Origin: Myxococcales bacterium
GTDB lineage: Bacteria; Myxococcota_A; Polyangia; Polyangiales; Ga0077539
Length of the DNA stretch: 64,000 nt
Assembly (NCBI GenBank): GCA_013298625.1
Contig: JAAFIF010000022.1
Coordinates: forward strand, 46,142 to 110,141
Direction of reading: 5' to 3'
Position numbers and translations under genes: made by a program. This document shows positions 47,588 to 56,760 of this stretch, piece after piece. Position 1 is the stretch's first letter. Each line of letters begins with the position of its first letter. The notes below the pieces were generated by a model that searched no databases, was not told the DNA's origin, and saw only the letters and a list, made by a program, of their open reading frames with translations.

Positions 47588-48070
47588 TCACTGCTCGAGG
47601 CCGCTCATGGTGATCTGGTACTCGGTCGCGCGGGTGGCGCCGCGCTTGGTGATGAATCCGCGCGCCACGAGGTCGCGCAGCACGCGGCCGAGCAGCTCGG
47701 TCGTCGGCTTGCTGTCGAGCGCGGCGATGATCGCCGTCGCCTTCATGAACTCCTTGGACTTCTTGAGCACGCCGAGGACGGCGGCGCTCACTTCGGCCGG
47801 CGTCGCGCGCGGGCCCGAGCGCTTCGCGGGCTTCGAAGCCTTGGCGGGCGCGCTCTTCGCGCTCTTCTTCGCGGGCTTGTCCTTGCCGCCCTTCTTCGAG
47901 GGTTTGCTCTCTGCGCGCTCGGCCGGCGCAGAGCGCGACGGCGACGAGCGGCGCTCGCCCGAGAACGCCGCCAACTCTTTCAGCGTTCGCGAGCTGATGA
48001 GCTTCACCACTTGATCCGCGAGGTGCTCAGCCATCGCGCGAATCGCTTTTTCCATCTCACTGTTTGTCAT
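47588..48070 (-). CDS. H1-like linker protein with C-terminal winged helix
   Basis: 160 aa. The N-terminus ('EKAIRAMAEHLADQVVKLIS') is helical. Residues ~45-88 are Lys/Ser/Ala/Pro-rich ('KKSAKSAPAKASKPAKRSG'), an H1-like basic linker. Residues ~90-160 look like a winged-helix domain ('SAAVLGVLKKSKEFMKATAI', 'LLGRVLRDLVARGFITKRG'). A chromatin-like DNA-binding protein is likely. This is the third basic-tail protein in the window, counting separately from the kelch fusion. Confidence 0.75.
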   Translation of the reverse strand: MTNSEMEKAIRAMAEHLADQVVKLISSRTLKELAAFSGERRSSPSRSAPAERAESKPSKKGGKDKPAKKSAKSAPAKASKPAKRSGPRATPAEVSAAVLGVLKKSKEFMKATAIIAALDSKPTTELLGRVLRDLVARGFITKRGATRATEYQITMSGLEQ

Positions 48071-48383
48071 GACTCGTCGACCGGTCGCAGCCGCGGCCCC
48101 GCCGAGACGGGCTGCAGAGGGCAGTTAGGATTTACTACATGTTGGGTTCGCATACGAGCGCGGACTGAAAAAAGTGCGACGGGATGCGTCCTCCCGAGTC
48201 AGGAGCGTGCGCCGCCGCCTGCTCCCGCGTTTGGTCAACTTGGCAAGCCCGCTTCGAATAGCTCGAATCAAACCGCGAATCCATTGGCGAAAACCCCAGA
48301 TTTCTCGCCTTCGGTTGACCAGAATGGGGCCGCGCGGGGATGCCCTGCAGACTCTGTGTCGCCCCTCTGGCAGACTGGGCTTC
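48071..48383. other. 313-bp gap between the winged-helix gene and the next exported-protein gene
   Basis: No gene is recognised. It holds the promoter side of both divergent genes and a locally AT-richer block around 48120-48170 with an A-run. No convincing riboswitch or hairpin seen. Confidence 0.45.
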
Positions 48384-49280
48384 ATGGCGGGACGAACTTC
48401 TGGGAAGGCGCGGCTCTCGATCGCGACGGCGGCGCTGGTGTGGCTGGCTGCCGGCGAGGCGCGCGCCGATTGGCACGCGCACGCCTCGGGGCTCCGGTAC
48501 TGGCTGCCGACGCAATGGCCGACGGCGCCCTTCGAAGCGGGGACGATTGCGCGCGGGCCTGGAGGGGTCGAGCTGTCGGTGCACCCATTGAACGCAGCGC
48601 AGCTCGCAGCCGCGGCCAGGACACCCGAAGCGCTGTTCGGATCGCTCGTGACGCGCCCTCGATTGCTGTCACGAACGGCGTCGATCAGCCCGTTGATTGC
48701 GTCGGGGCGATGGTCGCACGGGACAGGGACGCTCGAGCGCCGGTCGGTTCACTGGTTCGCGCGCGTCGTGCGGCTCGACGCCAACCGCGGCGCGCTCGCT
48801 GTCGCGATCACCGCTCGCTCGTCGCTCTCTCCCTCGGACGCCGAGCTGCTCGACACCGCGTTGAACAGCGCGTACCTCGCGGACACTCCCGGGATCGTTC
48901 GCTATGCAGGGCTCGGGGTGTTTACCACTGCGGGCCGCGTCGCGCGCACGATCTCGACGCCGGTGGTGTTCGAGCTCCGCGGATCGGGCGAGCAGCGCAC
49001 GGTCGTGATGCCCGACCTCGACGATCAGACGTGTACGTTTCGCGCGCGGGCGACGCCGACGGGCGCGATTCGACTCGAGCCCGATCAAGCGTGTGCGTTC
49101 GCGCGAAACGGCTTCACGATGGTCCTCGTCGGCGGACAGTTCGAGTTCTCGCGCGGGAGCGCCACGTTCTTCGCGAGCGGGCGCATGAGCTTCATGGCCC
49201 GCGCTCAACAGCGGGGGCCGATGATCGCGGGCAGCGTCTCGTTCAACTGGCGACTGGAGGCCACGCGTCCGGCGTCGTAG
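48384..49280 (+). CDS. Exported protein of unknown function
   Basis: 298 aa from ATG at 48384; the frame is open for 70 codons upstream but those codons lack coding character, and the signal peptide ('ATAALVWLAAGEARADW') begins here. The mature part is beta-rich with two Cys and alternates hydrophobic and polar residues, ending 'GSVSFNWRLEATRPAS'. No family recognised. Confidence 0.7.
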   Translation: MAGRTSGKARLSIATAALVWLAAGEARADWHAHASGLRYWLPTQWPTAPFEAGTIARGPGGVELSVHPLNAAQLAAAARTPEALFGSLVTRPRLLSRTASISPLIASGRWSHGTGTLERRSVHWFARVVRLDANRGALAVAITARSSLSPSDAELLDTALNSAYLADTPGIVRYAGLGVFTTAGRVARTISTPVVFELRGSGEQRTVVMPDLDDQTCTFRARATPTGAIRLEPDQACAFARNGFTMVLVGGQFEFSRGSATFFASGRMSFMARAQQRGPMIAGSVSFNWRLEATRPAS

Positions 49281-49326
49281 CGCTCGGCGGTGAGCTCTGC
49301 AGGGGGTTTTCGTCGTTGCTCGTGAC

Positions 49327-50997
49327 TCACCCCAGGTGCCGCTCGAAGAGCGGGTTGCGCAGCAGCCCCTTGGGGTCCGCCCATTTCTTCACCAGCATGA
49401 ACCGCTGCAGGTCCTTCGGGTCGAGCCCGCGCTTCACGACTCCCGCGGGGGCGTAGTTGTTCTTGAGCAAGCTGACCTTTCCGCCGAGGCGCACGCACTC
49501 GACGGCGAGGGCTTCGGCGAAGCGCTGCTCTTCGCTCATCGCATCGGCGCTGCGGTGAATCGCCTGCCACGCGACGGTCACCGCGTAGCCTCCGTGTCGG
49601 CCCGCGGTCGAGAGAAACGGCCCGCGCAGGTCGCCCGGCAGAAACAACAGATCCCACAGCGTCGGGCGATCTTCGAGCTGCAGCGCCCGCGCGCGCTCGT
49701 GCATGTACATCAACAGCTGCGCCGCGGTGTCTTCGTCGGGCATCAAGTGCGTCTGCTGCAACGCGAACATCGTGCCCGGCAGTCCGCGATCGGGGAGGTA
49801 GTCTCCGAATCGATGGCTCATTGCCTTGAGCGCGATCGCGCCGAGGTCCTTCTCGAGCTGCGCCGTCGGGACTCCCAACGAAGCGAAGGTCTGCTGCCCG
49901 TTGACCGCTTCGCGCACGCGCATGTTTCCTTCGAAGAAGAACAAGAACGGGTCGACTTCGTTGTGGTGTCGGCTGAGCGCGAGCTGCTGCTGATAGAGCA
50001 TCATCGCGGCCTCGTGCCCCTGCGCGACGCTCAGCGCGAGCTCGCTCACCTTGCGCAGCAGCGTGGGGCCTTCGTAGATCGGCAGCGGCGGATACGAGAC
50101 CGTCGGCGACTGCACGTAGCGCGAGGCGTAGCGAACCGAGAACATCTCTCGGTCGGTGACGAACCCGACCGTGGACTGCGCGTCGTACACGCCCTTCAAT
50201 CGCCGATGAATGGGCTCGTGGTAGCCGCGATCGGGCAGCTGCGAGAGCAGGTCGCGCGCGACGCGTCCCGCGAGGCTGAGCTGATGGAGCTGATCTTTCC
50301 ACCACGAGCGCTCGCCCGCGCGGCCGCGGGAGAGCCCGGCGATGTGCGTCTCGGCGACGAGCGAGCGAGAGAGGTCGCCGCTGCCTCGCGCGACGCGACG
50401 GAGGCGCAGCTCGACCGCGAGGATCACCCCGATCCATCCGTGCCCGGCGATGAGCGCGCGAAACAGATCGCTCGTCGTGGGGCCGTCGGCGCGGATGTCT
50501 GTGACGATCTTTCCGTTGGGAAACAGCGCGTCGAGCGAGAGCACGCTCGCGTGCTCGAGGCCCCAGACATGGGAGAAGCGAGAGATGCCTCCGGCGCTCA
50601 CCGAGCCTGCGACGGTGATCTCCGGGCCAGTGACCACGGACGGCGCGACGAGGCCCTTCTTCAGCGTGGCTGTCACGAGCTCGCGCCATTGGACCAACGC
50701 GCCGACGCGAACGCTGGCGCTTCCATCGGCGTGCTCGTGAATCGTGATCTCGTGCAGGTCGAACGAGCGCGGCCATCCCGCGTGGTGCAGCGAGGCAGGG
50801 AGCGCGCGGAGGTCGAGGACGACTCCGTCGGTGATCGCGTGATCGCCGAGCGAGCCGTCGCCCGAGCGCAACGATCGGCGCGCGCCGTCGCTGGCCGCGA
50901 GCTGAGCGAGCAGCTCGGCGCTGGAGTTGATGGGTTCGACGCGGTCGGCCGCGACGCAGGACAAGCGGTCGTAGCCGCACAGGACGGTCTTGCTCAA
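49327..50997 (-). CDS. FAD-binding oxidoreductase (FAD_binding_4 type)
   Basis: 556 aa from TTG at 50997, supported by AGAAGGA at the right distance. The FAD-binding half has 'SLRSGDGSLGDHA', 'DLRALPAS', 'VGALVQWRELVTATLKKGL', 'GPEITVAGSVSAGGIS' and 'HGWIGVILAVEL'. These fit the VAO/p-cresol-methylhydroxylase flavoprotein superfamily. The C-terminal half is the cap, ending with 'KKWADPKGLLRNPLFERHL', as in aldonolactone- or sugar-oxidase-like members. The substrate is unknown. Head-to-tail downstream of the LuxR-type regulator (28 bp), so it may be its target. Confidence 0.85.
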   Translation of the reverse strand: MSKTVLCGYDRLSCVAADRVEPINSSAELLAQLAASDGARRSLRSGDGSLGDHAITDGVVLDLRALPASLHHAGWPRSFDLHEITIHEHADGSASVRVGALVQWRELVTATLKKGLVAPSVVTGPEITVAGSVSAGGISRFSHVWGLEHASVLSLDALFPNGKIVTDIRADGPTTSDLFRALIAGHGWIGVILAVELRLRRVARGSGDLSRSLVAETHIAGLSRGRAGERSWWKDQLHQLSLAGRVARDLLSQLPDRGYHEPIHRRLKGVYDAQSTVGFVTDREMFSVRYASRYVQSPTVSYPPLPIYEGPTLLRKVSELALSVAQGHEAAMMLYQQQLALSRHHNEVDPFLFFFEGNMRVREAVNGQQTFASLGVPTAQLEKDLGAIALKAMSHRFGDYLPDRGLPGTMFALQQTHLMPDEDTAAQLLMYMHERARALQLEDRPTLWDLLFLPGDLRGPFLSTAGRHGGYAVTVAWQAIHRSADAMSEEQRFAEALAVECVRLGGKVSLLKNNYAPAGVVKRGLDPKDLQRFMLVKKWADPKGLLRNPLFERHLG

Positions 50998-51025
50998 CGT
51001 TGCATCCTTCTCTCGATCGTTAGCG

Positions 51026-52231
51026 CTACGTAGACTCGTGGACGCGCCCCGGAACCAGCGCCGCCACTTTGGCGGTCAACTCGGTGCGCCCCGAGACGGA
51101 GGCCTTCTTGAAGAGCGCCTTCACGTGGACTTCGACGGTGCCCTCGGCGCAATCGAGCGCGAGCGAGATCTGTCGATTGCTGCGGCCGAGCACGAGCAGC
51201 GCGAGCACTTCGCGCTGGCGGTCGGTGAGCGCCCATCGCTGACTGGCGCTGCGCACGCGGTCGTCCATCGTGACGAGCTCGTCGACTCCGACGCGCTCGA
51301 CGCTCGCGAGCGCCATCGCGAACCACGGAACGAGCTCGTTGATCGCCCTCAGCCTCGCGTCTCCTCGCTCGCGTCGATCGATCTGCGCGTCGATTCGCCC
51401 GACGATCCTGCCGCGCCCTTCGAGGAGCCACTGGTGTTCGTATTGTGTTCTCGGGCGACCGATGGACGCGACGACCGAGAGCGACTGCTCGTCGTCGAGC
51501 GAGGGCAGCGAGAGCACTGCGTCGAAGCCGATGGCCTGCGAGCGCAAGATGGCGACGATGGCCTCGGAGATGGCCTTGCGCGAGTCGAGCTGCACGAGCT
51601 CTCGGCCGATCGTGGGGATGTCCAAGGTCTCGACGTCGTCGAACGAGAGGATTCCGAGCGTGTCGACGGGGACGCCGAGGCGAAATTCGCACGCCGCGGC
51701 GCCCCTGAACGCGCAGCGCGTGTGCCTGAGCTCGACGGGGTTGCGCGCGAGCTCTTTGACGAGGTGCGCGAGGTATCCGTGGAGGACCGAGCACGCTGCG
51801 AGCGAGCCGCCGCTCCACTCGTGGAGCGACGCCGAGACGAAGTCACCGGACGTATCGCTGGTCCAATAGCCGCTCGAGTGAAAGCGCCTCCACACGACGT
51901 CCATGTGTTGCGTGAGCCGCGCTGGCGCGAAGAGCCGAAAGAGCCACCCGAGCGGCGAGGCGAGGTCGCGCGCGCACTGGTGCGCTCCGATGGCGGGGAT
52001 CGACGACAGATCTCCGTGCGCGAACAGTCGATCGCACGCGACGAGCGCTTCGGTCTGCGTGTGCGCCGGATACCACTCGCTCCATCGCGCGATCGCGACG
52101 GTCATCGCGGTCTTCGGCTCGAGCGCGACCGAGAGTCGATCGAGCCCAGCCGCGCCGTGCCGCTCGTGGACGAACGAGCGAATGTTCACGAGCGCGTTGC
52201 CGCGAATGAGGGCAGGCGAGCGAGCAGCCAT
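51026..52231 (-). CDS. LuxR-type transcriptional regulator with sensor domain
   Basis: 401 aa from ATG at 52231; alternative starts at 52276 and 52321 exist, but the last would overlap the divergent methyltransferase gene. The C-terminal ~60 residues are a LuxR/GerE helix-turn-helix ('LTDRQREVLALLVLGRSNRQ', 'GTVEVHVKALFKKASVSGRT'). The middle has a 'CAFRGAAACEFRLGVP' motif like those closing V4R-type ligand domains, then a GAF-like region. It probably senses a small molecule and controls the adjacent oxidoreductase. Confidence 0.85.
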   Translation of the reverse strand: MAARSPALIRGNALVNIRSFVHERHGAAGLDRLSVALEPKTAMTVAIARWSEWYPAHTQTEALVACDRLFAHGDLSSIPAIGAHQCARDLASPLGWLFRLFAPARLTQHMDVVWRRFHSSGYWTSDTSGDFVSASLHEWSGGSLAACSVLHGYLAHLVKELARNPVELRHTRCAFRGAAACEFRLGVPVDTLGILSFDDVETLDIPTIGRELVQLDSRKAISEAIVAILRSQAIGFDAVLSLPSLDDEQSLSVVASIGRPRTQYEHQWLLEGRGRIVGRIDAQIDRRERGDARLRAINELVPWFAMALASVERVGVDELVTMDDRVRSASQRWALTDRQREVLALLVLGRSNRQISLALDCAEGTVEVHVKALFKKASVSGRTELTAKVAALVPGRVHEST

Positions 52232-52310
52232 CGGGGCAGAGAGCCTCCAGTGACCAGCAGGATACCAAAACTCCATAGTTCGAGCAGAACGAAAGCAATC
52301 GCCACAGCGA

Positions 52311-53126
52311 ATGCTCGCCACGCTCGATCGCCAGCTTCGCCCGCTGTGCTACCGGTATTGGCAAATGGTGATCGACCCGAGAGACGTGATGCTTCAGCGG
52401 CTGCTCGTGGACGCTGGAATCGCCTCTGGCATGCGCGTCCTCGACCTCGGCTGCGGCTACGGAAAGGTCTCAGCGATGCTCTCTCGCATCGTCGGCCCCT
52501 CAGGGAGCGTCACCGGCGTCGACCGCGATCCGTCTGCCATCGAGGTCGCGCGGCGCAGCGCGGCGAGCCAGGGGTTGACGAACACACGTTTTCAAGTGAC
52601 GGCGCTCGAGTCCCTCGCCGAAACCTCGCTCGAAGGGCCGTTCGACGCAGCCGTGGCGCGTCGGGTGTTCATGTACGTGCCCGACCCCGTCGCGGCGTTG
52701 CTAGCAGTGAAGGGCCAGGTTCGGGCTGGGGGCGTGGTTGTGCTGCAAGAGCAGGACACGTCGATGGTTCCTGTTGCGAGCGCGCCGCTGCCGTTGCATC
52801 GACGGGTGCACGAGTGGGTGTGGACGATGGTCGAGCGCGAGGGGGCGAATGTTCGCTTCGGGCTCGCGCTGCCGTCGGTGTTCGCGCGGGCGGGGCTTTC
52901 GCTCGAAGAGCTTCGCGTCGAGGCCGTCGCGCAGACCGCGTCTCGTCGCCTGCCCACGGCGGACATGGTCCGCGCGGTGATGGCTCGAATCGTCGCGCAG
53001 GGCGTGGCGACGGAGGCCGAGATCGACGTCGACACGCTCGATCAGCGGCTCGAAGCCGAGCTCACCGTGAGCGGCGCGAGCTTCGTCGGCGACGTGGTGT
53101 TCGGCGCGTGGGGCCGCGTTTCGTAG
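52311..53126 (+). CDS. Class I SAM-dependent methyltransferase
   Basis: 271 aa. 'MRVLDLGCGYGKVSAMLSRI' is motif I, 'VTGVDRDPSAIEVARRSAAS' binds the SAM ribose, and 'FDAAVARRVFMYVPDP' is motif IV. It belongs to the UbiE/Methyltransf_25-like group; the substrate is unknown. It is divergent from the LuxR-type gene with an 80-bp intergenic space, so it may be regulated with it. Confidence 0.88.
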   Translation: MLATLDRQLRPLCYRYWQMVIDPRDVMLQRLLVDAGIASGMRVLDLGCGYGKVSAMLSRIVGPSGSVTGVDRDPSAIEVARRSAASQGLTNTRFQVTALESLAETSLEGPFDAAVARRVFMYVPDPVAALLAVKGQVRAGGVVVLQEQDTSMVPVASAPLPLHRRVHEWVWTMVEREGANVRFGLALPSVFARAGLSLEELRVEAVAQTASRRLPTADMVRAVMARIVAQGVATEAEIDVDTLDQRLEAELTVSGASFVGDVVFGAWGRVS

Positions 53127-53154
53127 GGCGCGATCGGGCAATGGGGCGGCGCAG

Positions 53155-53427
53155 CTACACGCGGTGAATTGCCGACGTGTGTTCTTGGCTGAGCGAGGCG
53201 AGGCGCTCGGGGCTGACGCCGTGTTGTTCAACGGCGAGAATGTGGCTCGACGCTGCGCGGTGGATGTCCGTCGTCATCGTGTCGAAGTAGTCCGCGGACG
53301 ACGGCTGCAGGATCCAGCGGACCGACGCAGGGCGGATCCACGCCGCGGGCGCGGTGTAGCCGTCATTTCCCGGACCTGCGGGCGCGTTGCGACGCTCCCG
53401 CGGCGCGTTGATGTAGCTCTCGACCAC
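53155..53427 (-). pseudogene. Short open frame, possible gene remnant
   Basis: 90 codons with no recognised domain and no good ribosome-binding site. The start looks like the middle of a protein ('YINAPRERRNAPAGPGNDGY') and the sequence upstream does not continue it in any frame I could follow. It may be the 3' end of a gene lost at the border of the accessory region. Confidence 0.3.
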
Positions 53428-53626
53428 TGCCGCGCACTGGGAAAACTACGACCCCGTCGCGGTAGTGGTTTAGGACTGGCGGCCTCGGTGACACAGATCA
53501 GACTCCGCCTCCGGACGCTTCACGGAGCGCGATTCGTTTGTGACCGAGCGCACGATGGCGGACGATTTCGGGGGGTCTTCGCGAGCGCGAACTTGCGTTT
53601 CGGGAAGCGCATGCGACGACGTTCGG

Positions 53627-54634
53627 ATGGAAGAGCCTCCCAGGGTCTCGGGCGAGCAGGTCGCGGTGTGGCTGAGACAGCTCGAAGAAGACAACGGCGC
53701 TGGCCATCGCGAACTCGTTGAGCGGCTGTGGAGCCTCGGCCCCGAGGCCAGCGACGCGGTGCCTGCGCTTCTCGCGACCTTGAGAAACGAAGCCTCTCCC
53801 CTGCGCGGACTGGCGGCGCGCTGGCTTGGCCAGGTGGGCAAGGGTTCCATCGAAGTGTCGCAGGCGCTCGTGGACGCGACGCAAGCGAACGACGAGCACT
53901 TGCGCAATGCGGCAACGATCGCACTCGGTGATCTCGCATGCGCGAGCGACACCGTCGTCGAGCGTCTGACCGAGCAACTCGGCTACGAGGGCGAGCTCCT
54001 TCGCGTGTATTCGGCGAGAGCGCTGGTTCTCCTGAGGCCAGGGATGGCAGAGGCAATGCAGGTGCTTCGCGCCGCGCGGGCGAGCGACGACTGCTGGGTG
54101 CGAGATACCGCCGCGGAGGCACTCGCTGCGCTCTGCTCCACCTTTGCGAGCGCCATCGACGATGTGATCCTCTTTCTCGACGACGACTACGAACCAACCA
54201 TCGAGGGGATCGCCTGGGCCTTGGCGAAGGCACCCGCCGATGCCGTCGTCCCCCGCCTGCTCGAAGTCTTGCAACATGGAGCCACCGCCAGCCAGGCAGG
54301 CGCGTTGTACGCGCTCCGGGAGATCGGAACGAATGCCCATGCGTTTCGAGAGCAGGTCATCGAAGCGCTCGTGACGACGCGAGCGTTCGAAGCCGAGCCC
54401 ACCTTGCGGAGACGCGCAGCGAATGTCGCGCAAGCGCTCGAACTCGACGCGCCTGTCGTGTGCGAGAAGCTCCGCGTCCTTCTCAACGATCAGAGTCATT
54501 GGGTGGCAGAGCAGGCTGCGCGCGCGCTTCTCTCCTTTCCGCGGCTGGAGGCCGATGTCCGCGGCGAGGCGACGGCGGCGATCGCCAGAATCTGGCCGGG
54601 CGAAGACTCAACGACTGGCAGTGACGCTTCGTGA
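53627..54634 (+). CDS. HEAT-repeat protein
   Basis: 335 aa from ATG at 53627 (a longer start at 53540 is possible). It is a helical solenoid of HEAT/PBS-lyase-type repeats of ~35 residues, with recurring patterns such as 'LRGLAARWLGQVG', 'LRNAATIALGDLA', 'VRDTAAEALAALC', 'RRRAANVAQALEL' and 'VAEQAARALLSFP'. Such proteins act as scaffolds or binding platforms. The first copy of the 170-bp repeat begins two bases after its stop codon, which suggests the repeat inserted at or recombined next to this gene. Confidence 0.8.
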   Translation: MEEPPRVSGEQVAVWLRQLEEDNGAGHRELVERLWSLGPEASDAVPALLATLRNEASPLRGLAARWLGQVGKGSIEVSQALVDATQANDEHLRNAATIALGDLACASDTVVERLTEQLGYEGELLRVYSARALVLLRPGMAEAMQVLRAARASDDCWVRDTAAEALAALCSTFASAIDDVILFLDDDYEPTIEGIAWALAKAPADAVVPRLLEVLQHGATASQAGALYALREIGTNAHAFREQVIEALVTTRAFEAEPTLRRRAANVAQALELDAPVVCEKLRVLLNDQSHWVAEQAARALLSFPRLEADVRGEATAAIARIWPGEDSTTGSDAS

Positions 54635-54635
54635 T

Positions 54636-54805
54636 CGAGCCAACACAGTATCTCCTGTAAAAACGGCGGAGATCGCGTCGTTCGGCGCGGTGGGACCATC
54701 GCTGGGAGGCCGCCACGGGCGGAGGACGGCGGCGAGGCTACGACCCATCGGGTCGCCGAAAGGGGACGTGTGCTCGACCGACTGCGGTGGGATGTCTGAT
54801 CCTCC
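54636..54805. repeat. 170-bp direct repeat, copy A
   Basis: It is the same length as 56482-56651, with about 10 mismatches and no gaps by eye (roughly 94% identity), in the same orientation. It starts CGAGCC and ends CTGATCCTCC. No terminal inverted repeats seen. It lies between the HEAT gene stop and rtcA. Confidence 0.95.
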
Positions 54806-54856
54806 TTATCCTCCAACATCGTCGGTCAGACATTGGTACAACGGCTTCGAGGGACG

Positions 54857-55870
54857 ATGATCGAGATCGATGGATCCGAGGGAGAGGGCGGCGGGCAGAT
54901 CTTGCGATCTTCTCTGTCGCTGGCCATTTGTACGGAGCAGCCCTTTCGAATCGAGAACATCCGCGCCAACCGCGAGAAGCCTGGCTTGATGCGCCAGCAT
55001 CTGACCGCGGTCGACGCCGCGGCTGCCATCTCCGACGCCGAGGTCGTCGGCGCGGAGATCGGATCGCGACGCCTGGAGTTCAGGCCGCGAAAGGTCATGG
55101 CCGGCGACTATTCGTTTGCGATCGGCACGGCCGGGAGCTGCACGCTCGTGCTCCAAACGGTCTTGCCGCCATTGCTCCAGGCGCACGGTCCGAGCTCCGT
55201 CCGCGTGTCCGGTGAAACGCACAACCGCGCGTGCCCGCCCGTTGATTTCGTGGCGCGCGCGTTCTTGCCCTTGCTGCGACGGATGGGCGCAGAGGTTGAC
55301 TTTACGCTGGTGAAACACGGCTTCTATCCCCGTGGAGGCGGCGAGATCAGCGCGAAGATCCGGCCCTGCAAATCGCTGACGCCGATCTCCCTCGTCTCGC
55401 GTGGCGAGCCAACGGATCACTACGCCGAAGCCTACATCACAGGCATTCCAGTACAGATCGCACAGCGCGAGCTCGCGATCCTCGGAGACATGCTCAACTG
55501 GGACGAAAGCCGGCTCAACGTGCGTGAGTTGCCCAGCGAAAGTGGCCCCGGCAACGCTGTCATCATCACCGTCGCGCACGAACATGTGACGGAGGTGTTC
55601 ACAAGCGTGGGAGAGAGAGGCGTGCGCGCCGAGACCGTAGCGAAGCGCGCCGCGGCAGAGGCTGCGGAGTATCTGTCTTCCGACGCCGCGGTGGGGAGCC
55701 ACTTGGCGGACCAGCTGCTGATCCCGATGGCGTTTGGCGGCATCGCGTGCTTCTCGACGCTCACGCCCACTCAACACTTCCATTCCAACGCGAAGATCGT
55801 CGAGCGATTCACCAAGGTTCGATGCGTCACGCAGCAGGAGAATGGGCGCACGCTGGTTCGTATTCAGTGA
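54857..55870 (+). CDS. rtcA: RNA 3'-terminal phosphate cyclase
   Basis: 337 aa from ATG at 54857 with GAGGGAC upstream. Hallmarks: 'IDGSEGEGGGQILRSSLSLA' at the N-terminus, 'HLTAVDAAAAISDAEVVGAE', 'AGSCTLVLQTVLPPL', 'GFYPRGGGEISA' and the adenylated His in the C-terminal 'TPTQHFHSNA'. It converts RNA 3'-phosphates to 2',3'-cyclic phosphates with ATP. The usual partner rtcB is not nearby. The gene is flanked by two copies of a 170-bp repeat (51 bp after copy A), so it may have been moved as a cassette. Confidence 0.95.
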   Translation: MIEIDGSEGEGGGQILRSSLSLAICTEQPFRIENIRANREKPGLMRQHLTAVDAAAAISDAEVVGAEIGSRRLEFRPRKVMAGDYSFAIGTAGSCTLVLQTVLPPLLQAHGPSSVRVSGETHNRACPPVDFVARAFLPLLRRMGAEVDFTLVKHGFYPRGGGEISAKIRPCKSLTPISLVSRGEPTDHYAEAYITGIPVQIAQRELAILGDMLNWDESRLNVRELPSESGPGNAVIITVAHEHVTEVFTSVGERGVRAETVAKRAAAEAAEYLSSDAAVGSHLADQLLIPMAFGGIACFSTLTPTQHFHSNAKIVERFTKVRCVTQQENGRTLVRIQ

Positions 55871-55999
55871 AGCAACCCGAGGCCCAGCGCGCGGGCTCGA
55901 TCGGCGCGCGCTCGGCGAGAAGTCGGTCATCCCGGCCCGCGCGTTGGACCCAGCAATTCAAGGAGCCGATCGCGCCGATGCGCTCGCGCGCGGTCGGGA

Positions 56000-56562
56000 T
56001 CAGCCTCGCGCTTGCTGTCCTGCGCTCGACAGCGCGCTGAGCAGCACGTCGCGGCGATCGCCACCCCCCACAGACGGGGCACATGACCGTGCGCGCGCAC
56101 GCGCTCAACGGCTCCCTCGCGAAGCGCGGGGTGCTGCGCGAGCAGCGCAGTGAGCGCTTGTTCTACGTCGTGTGCGGCGTTGTTGAGCTGCGATTCGCAG
56201 CCGTCGAGCAGCATCCACACGAGCACGCTCGCCGCGTCCGGCGCGGACAACACGCGCAGCGTCATCCACGCGATCGCTTCGTACGCGCGACACGGCATCG
56301 TGGGCGCTTTGTCGTCGAAGCGCGTGAGCAGCCTGCGCGCTTCGTCCGCAGACAGCTCGCCGAGCCAACGGTCGATCTCCGCCGCGATCGGCGGGACCGA
56401 AGGGTCCGCGCAGTGCGCGCGAAACAGCGCGCGCTCCGCGGCCAGATCGCCGGGCGCCGCTCTCGGTTCGCCGTAGTAGCCCGAGCCAGCACAGAATCTC
56501 CTGTGAAAACGGCGGAGATCGCGTCGTTCGGCGCGGTGGGACCATCGCTGGGAGGCCGCCAC
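56000..56562 (-). pseudogene. Frameshifted or truncated helical-protein gene next to repeat B
   Basis: In one frame this encodes a helical protein ('ALFRAHCADPSVPPIAAEID', 'EAIAWMTLRVLSAPDAASVL', 'DVEQALTALLAQHPALREGA'). Its only start is a GTG inside repeat B, so the natural 5' end appears replaced. Near the 3' end a run of six G (C on the plus strand at 56064-56069) marks a probable frameshift: adding one G would continue as 'GDRRDVLLSALSSAGQQARG' and stop at 56000, whereas the actual frame runs on in poor sequence to 55927. No family recognised. Confidence 0.5.
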
Positions 56563-56651
56563 GGGCAGAGGACGGTGGCGAGGCTACGGTCCATCGGGTC
56601 GCCGAATGGGGACGTGTGCTCGAGCGACTGCGGTTGGATGTCTGATCCTCC
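56482..56651. repeat. 170-bp direct repeat, copy B
   Basis: Partner of copy A, offset by 1846 bp. It lies between the broken gene and the 3' end region of the hemopexin-caspase gene. The two copies bracket rtcA and the broken gene. Confidence 0.95.
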
Positions 56652-56760
56652 CGAAGAGCAGTCGTGACCGCGCGTCGAGGGATTCGGGCACGCGCGCAGG
56701 GTGACGGAGCGGTCCGGAAAAGGGGGAACGACGCCCGCTCACGCAGCGCTTGCGATTCAA

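Noticed and set aside
48011..49456. 481-codon plus-strand frame over the exported protein at 48384
   Set aside because: The frame with the signal peptide and sensible composition is the other one, starting at 48384.
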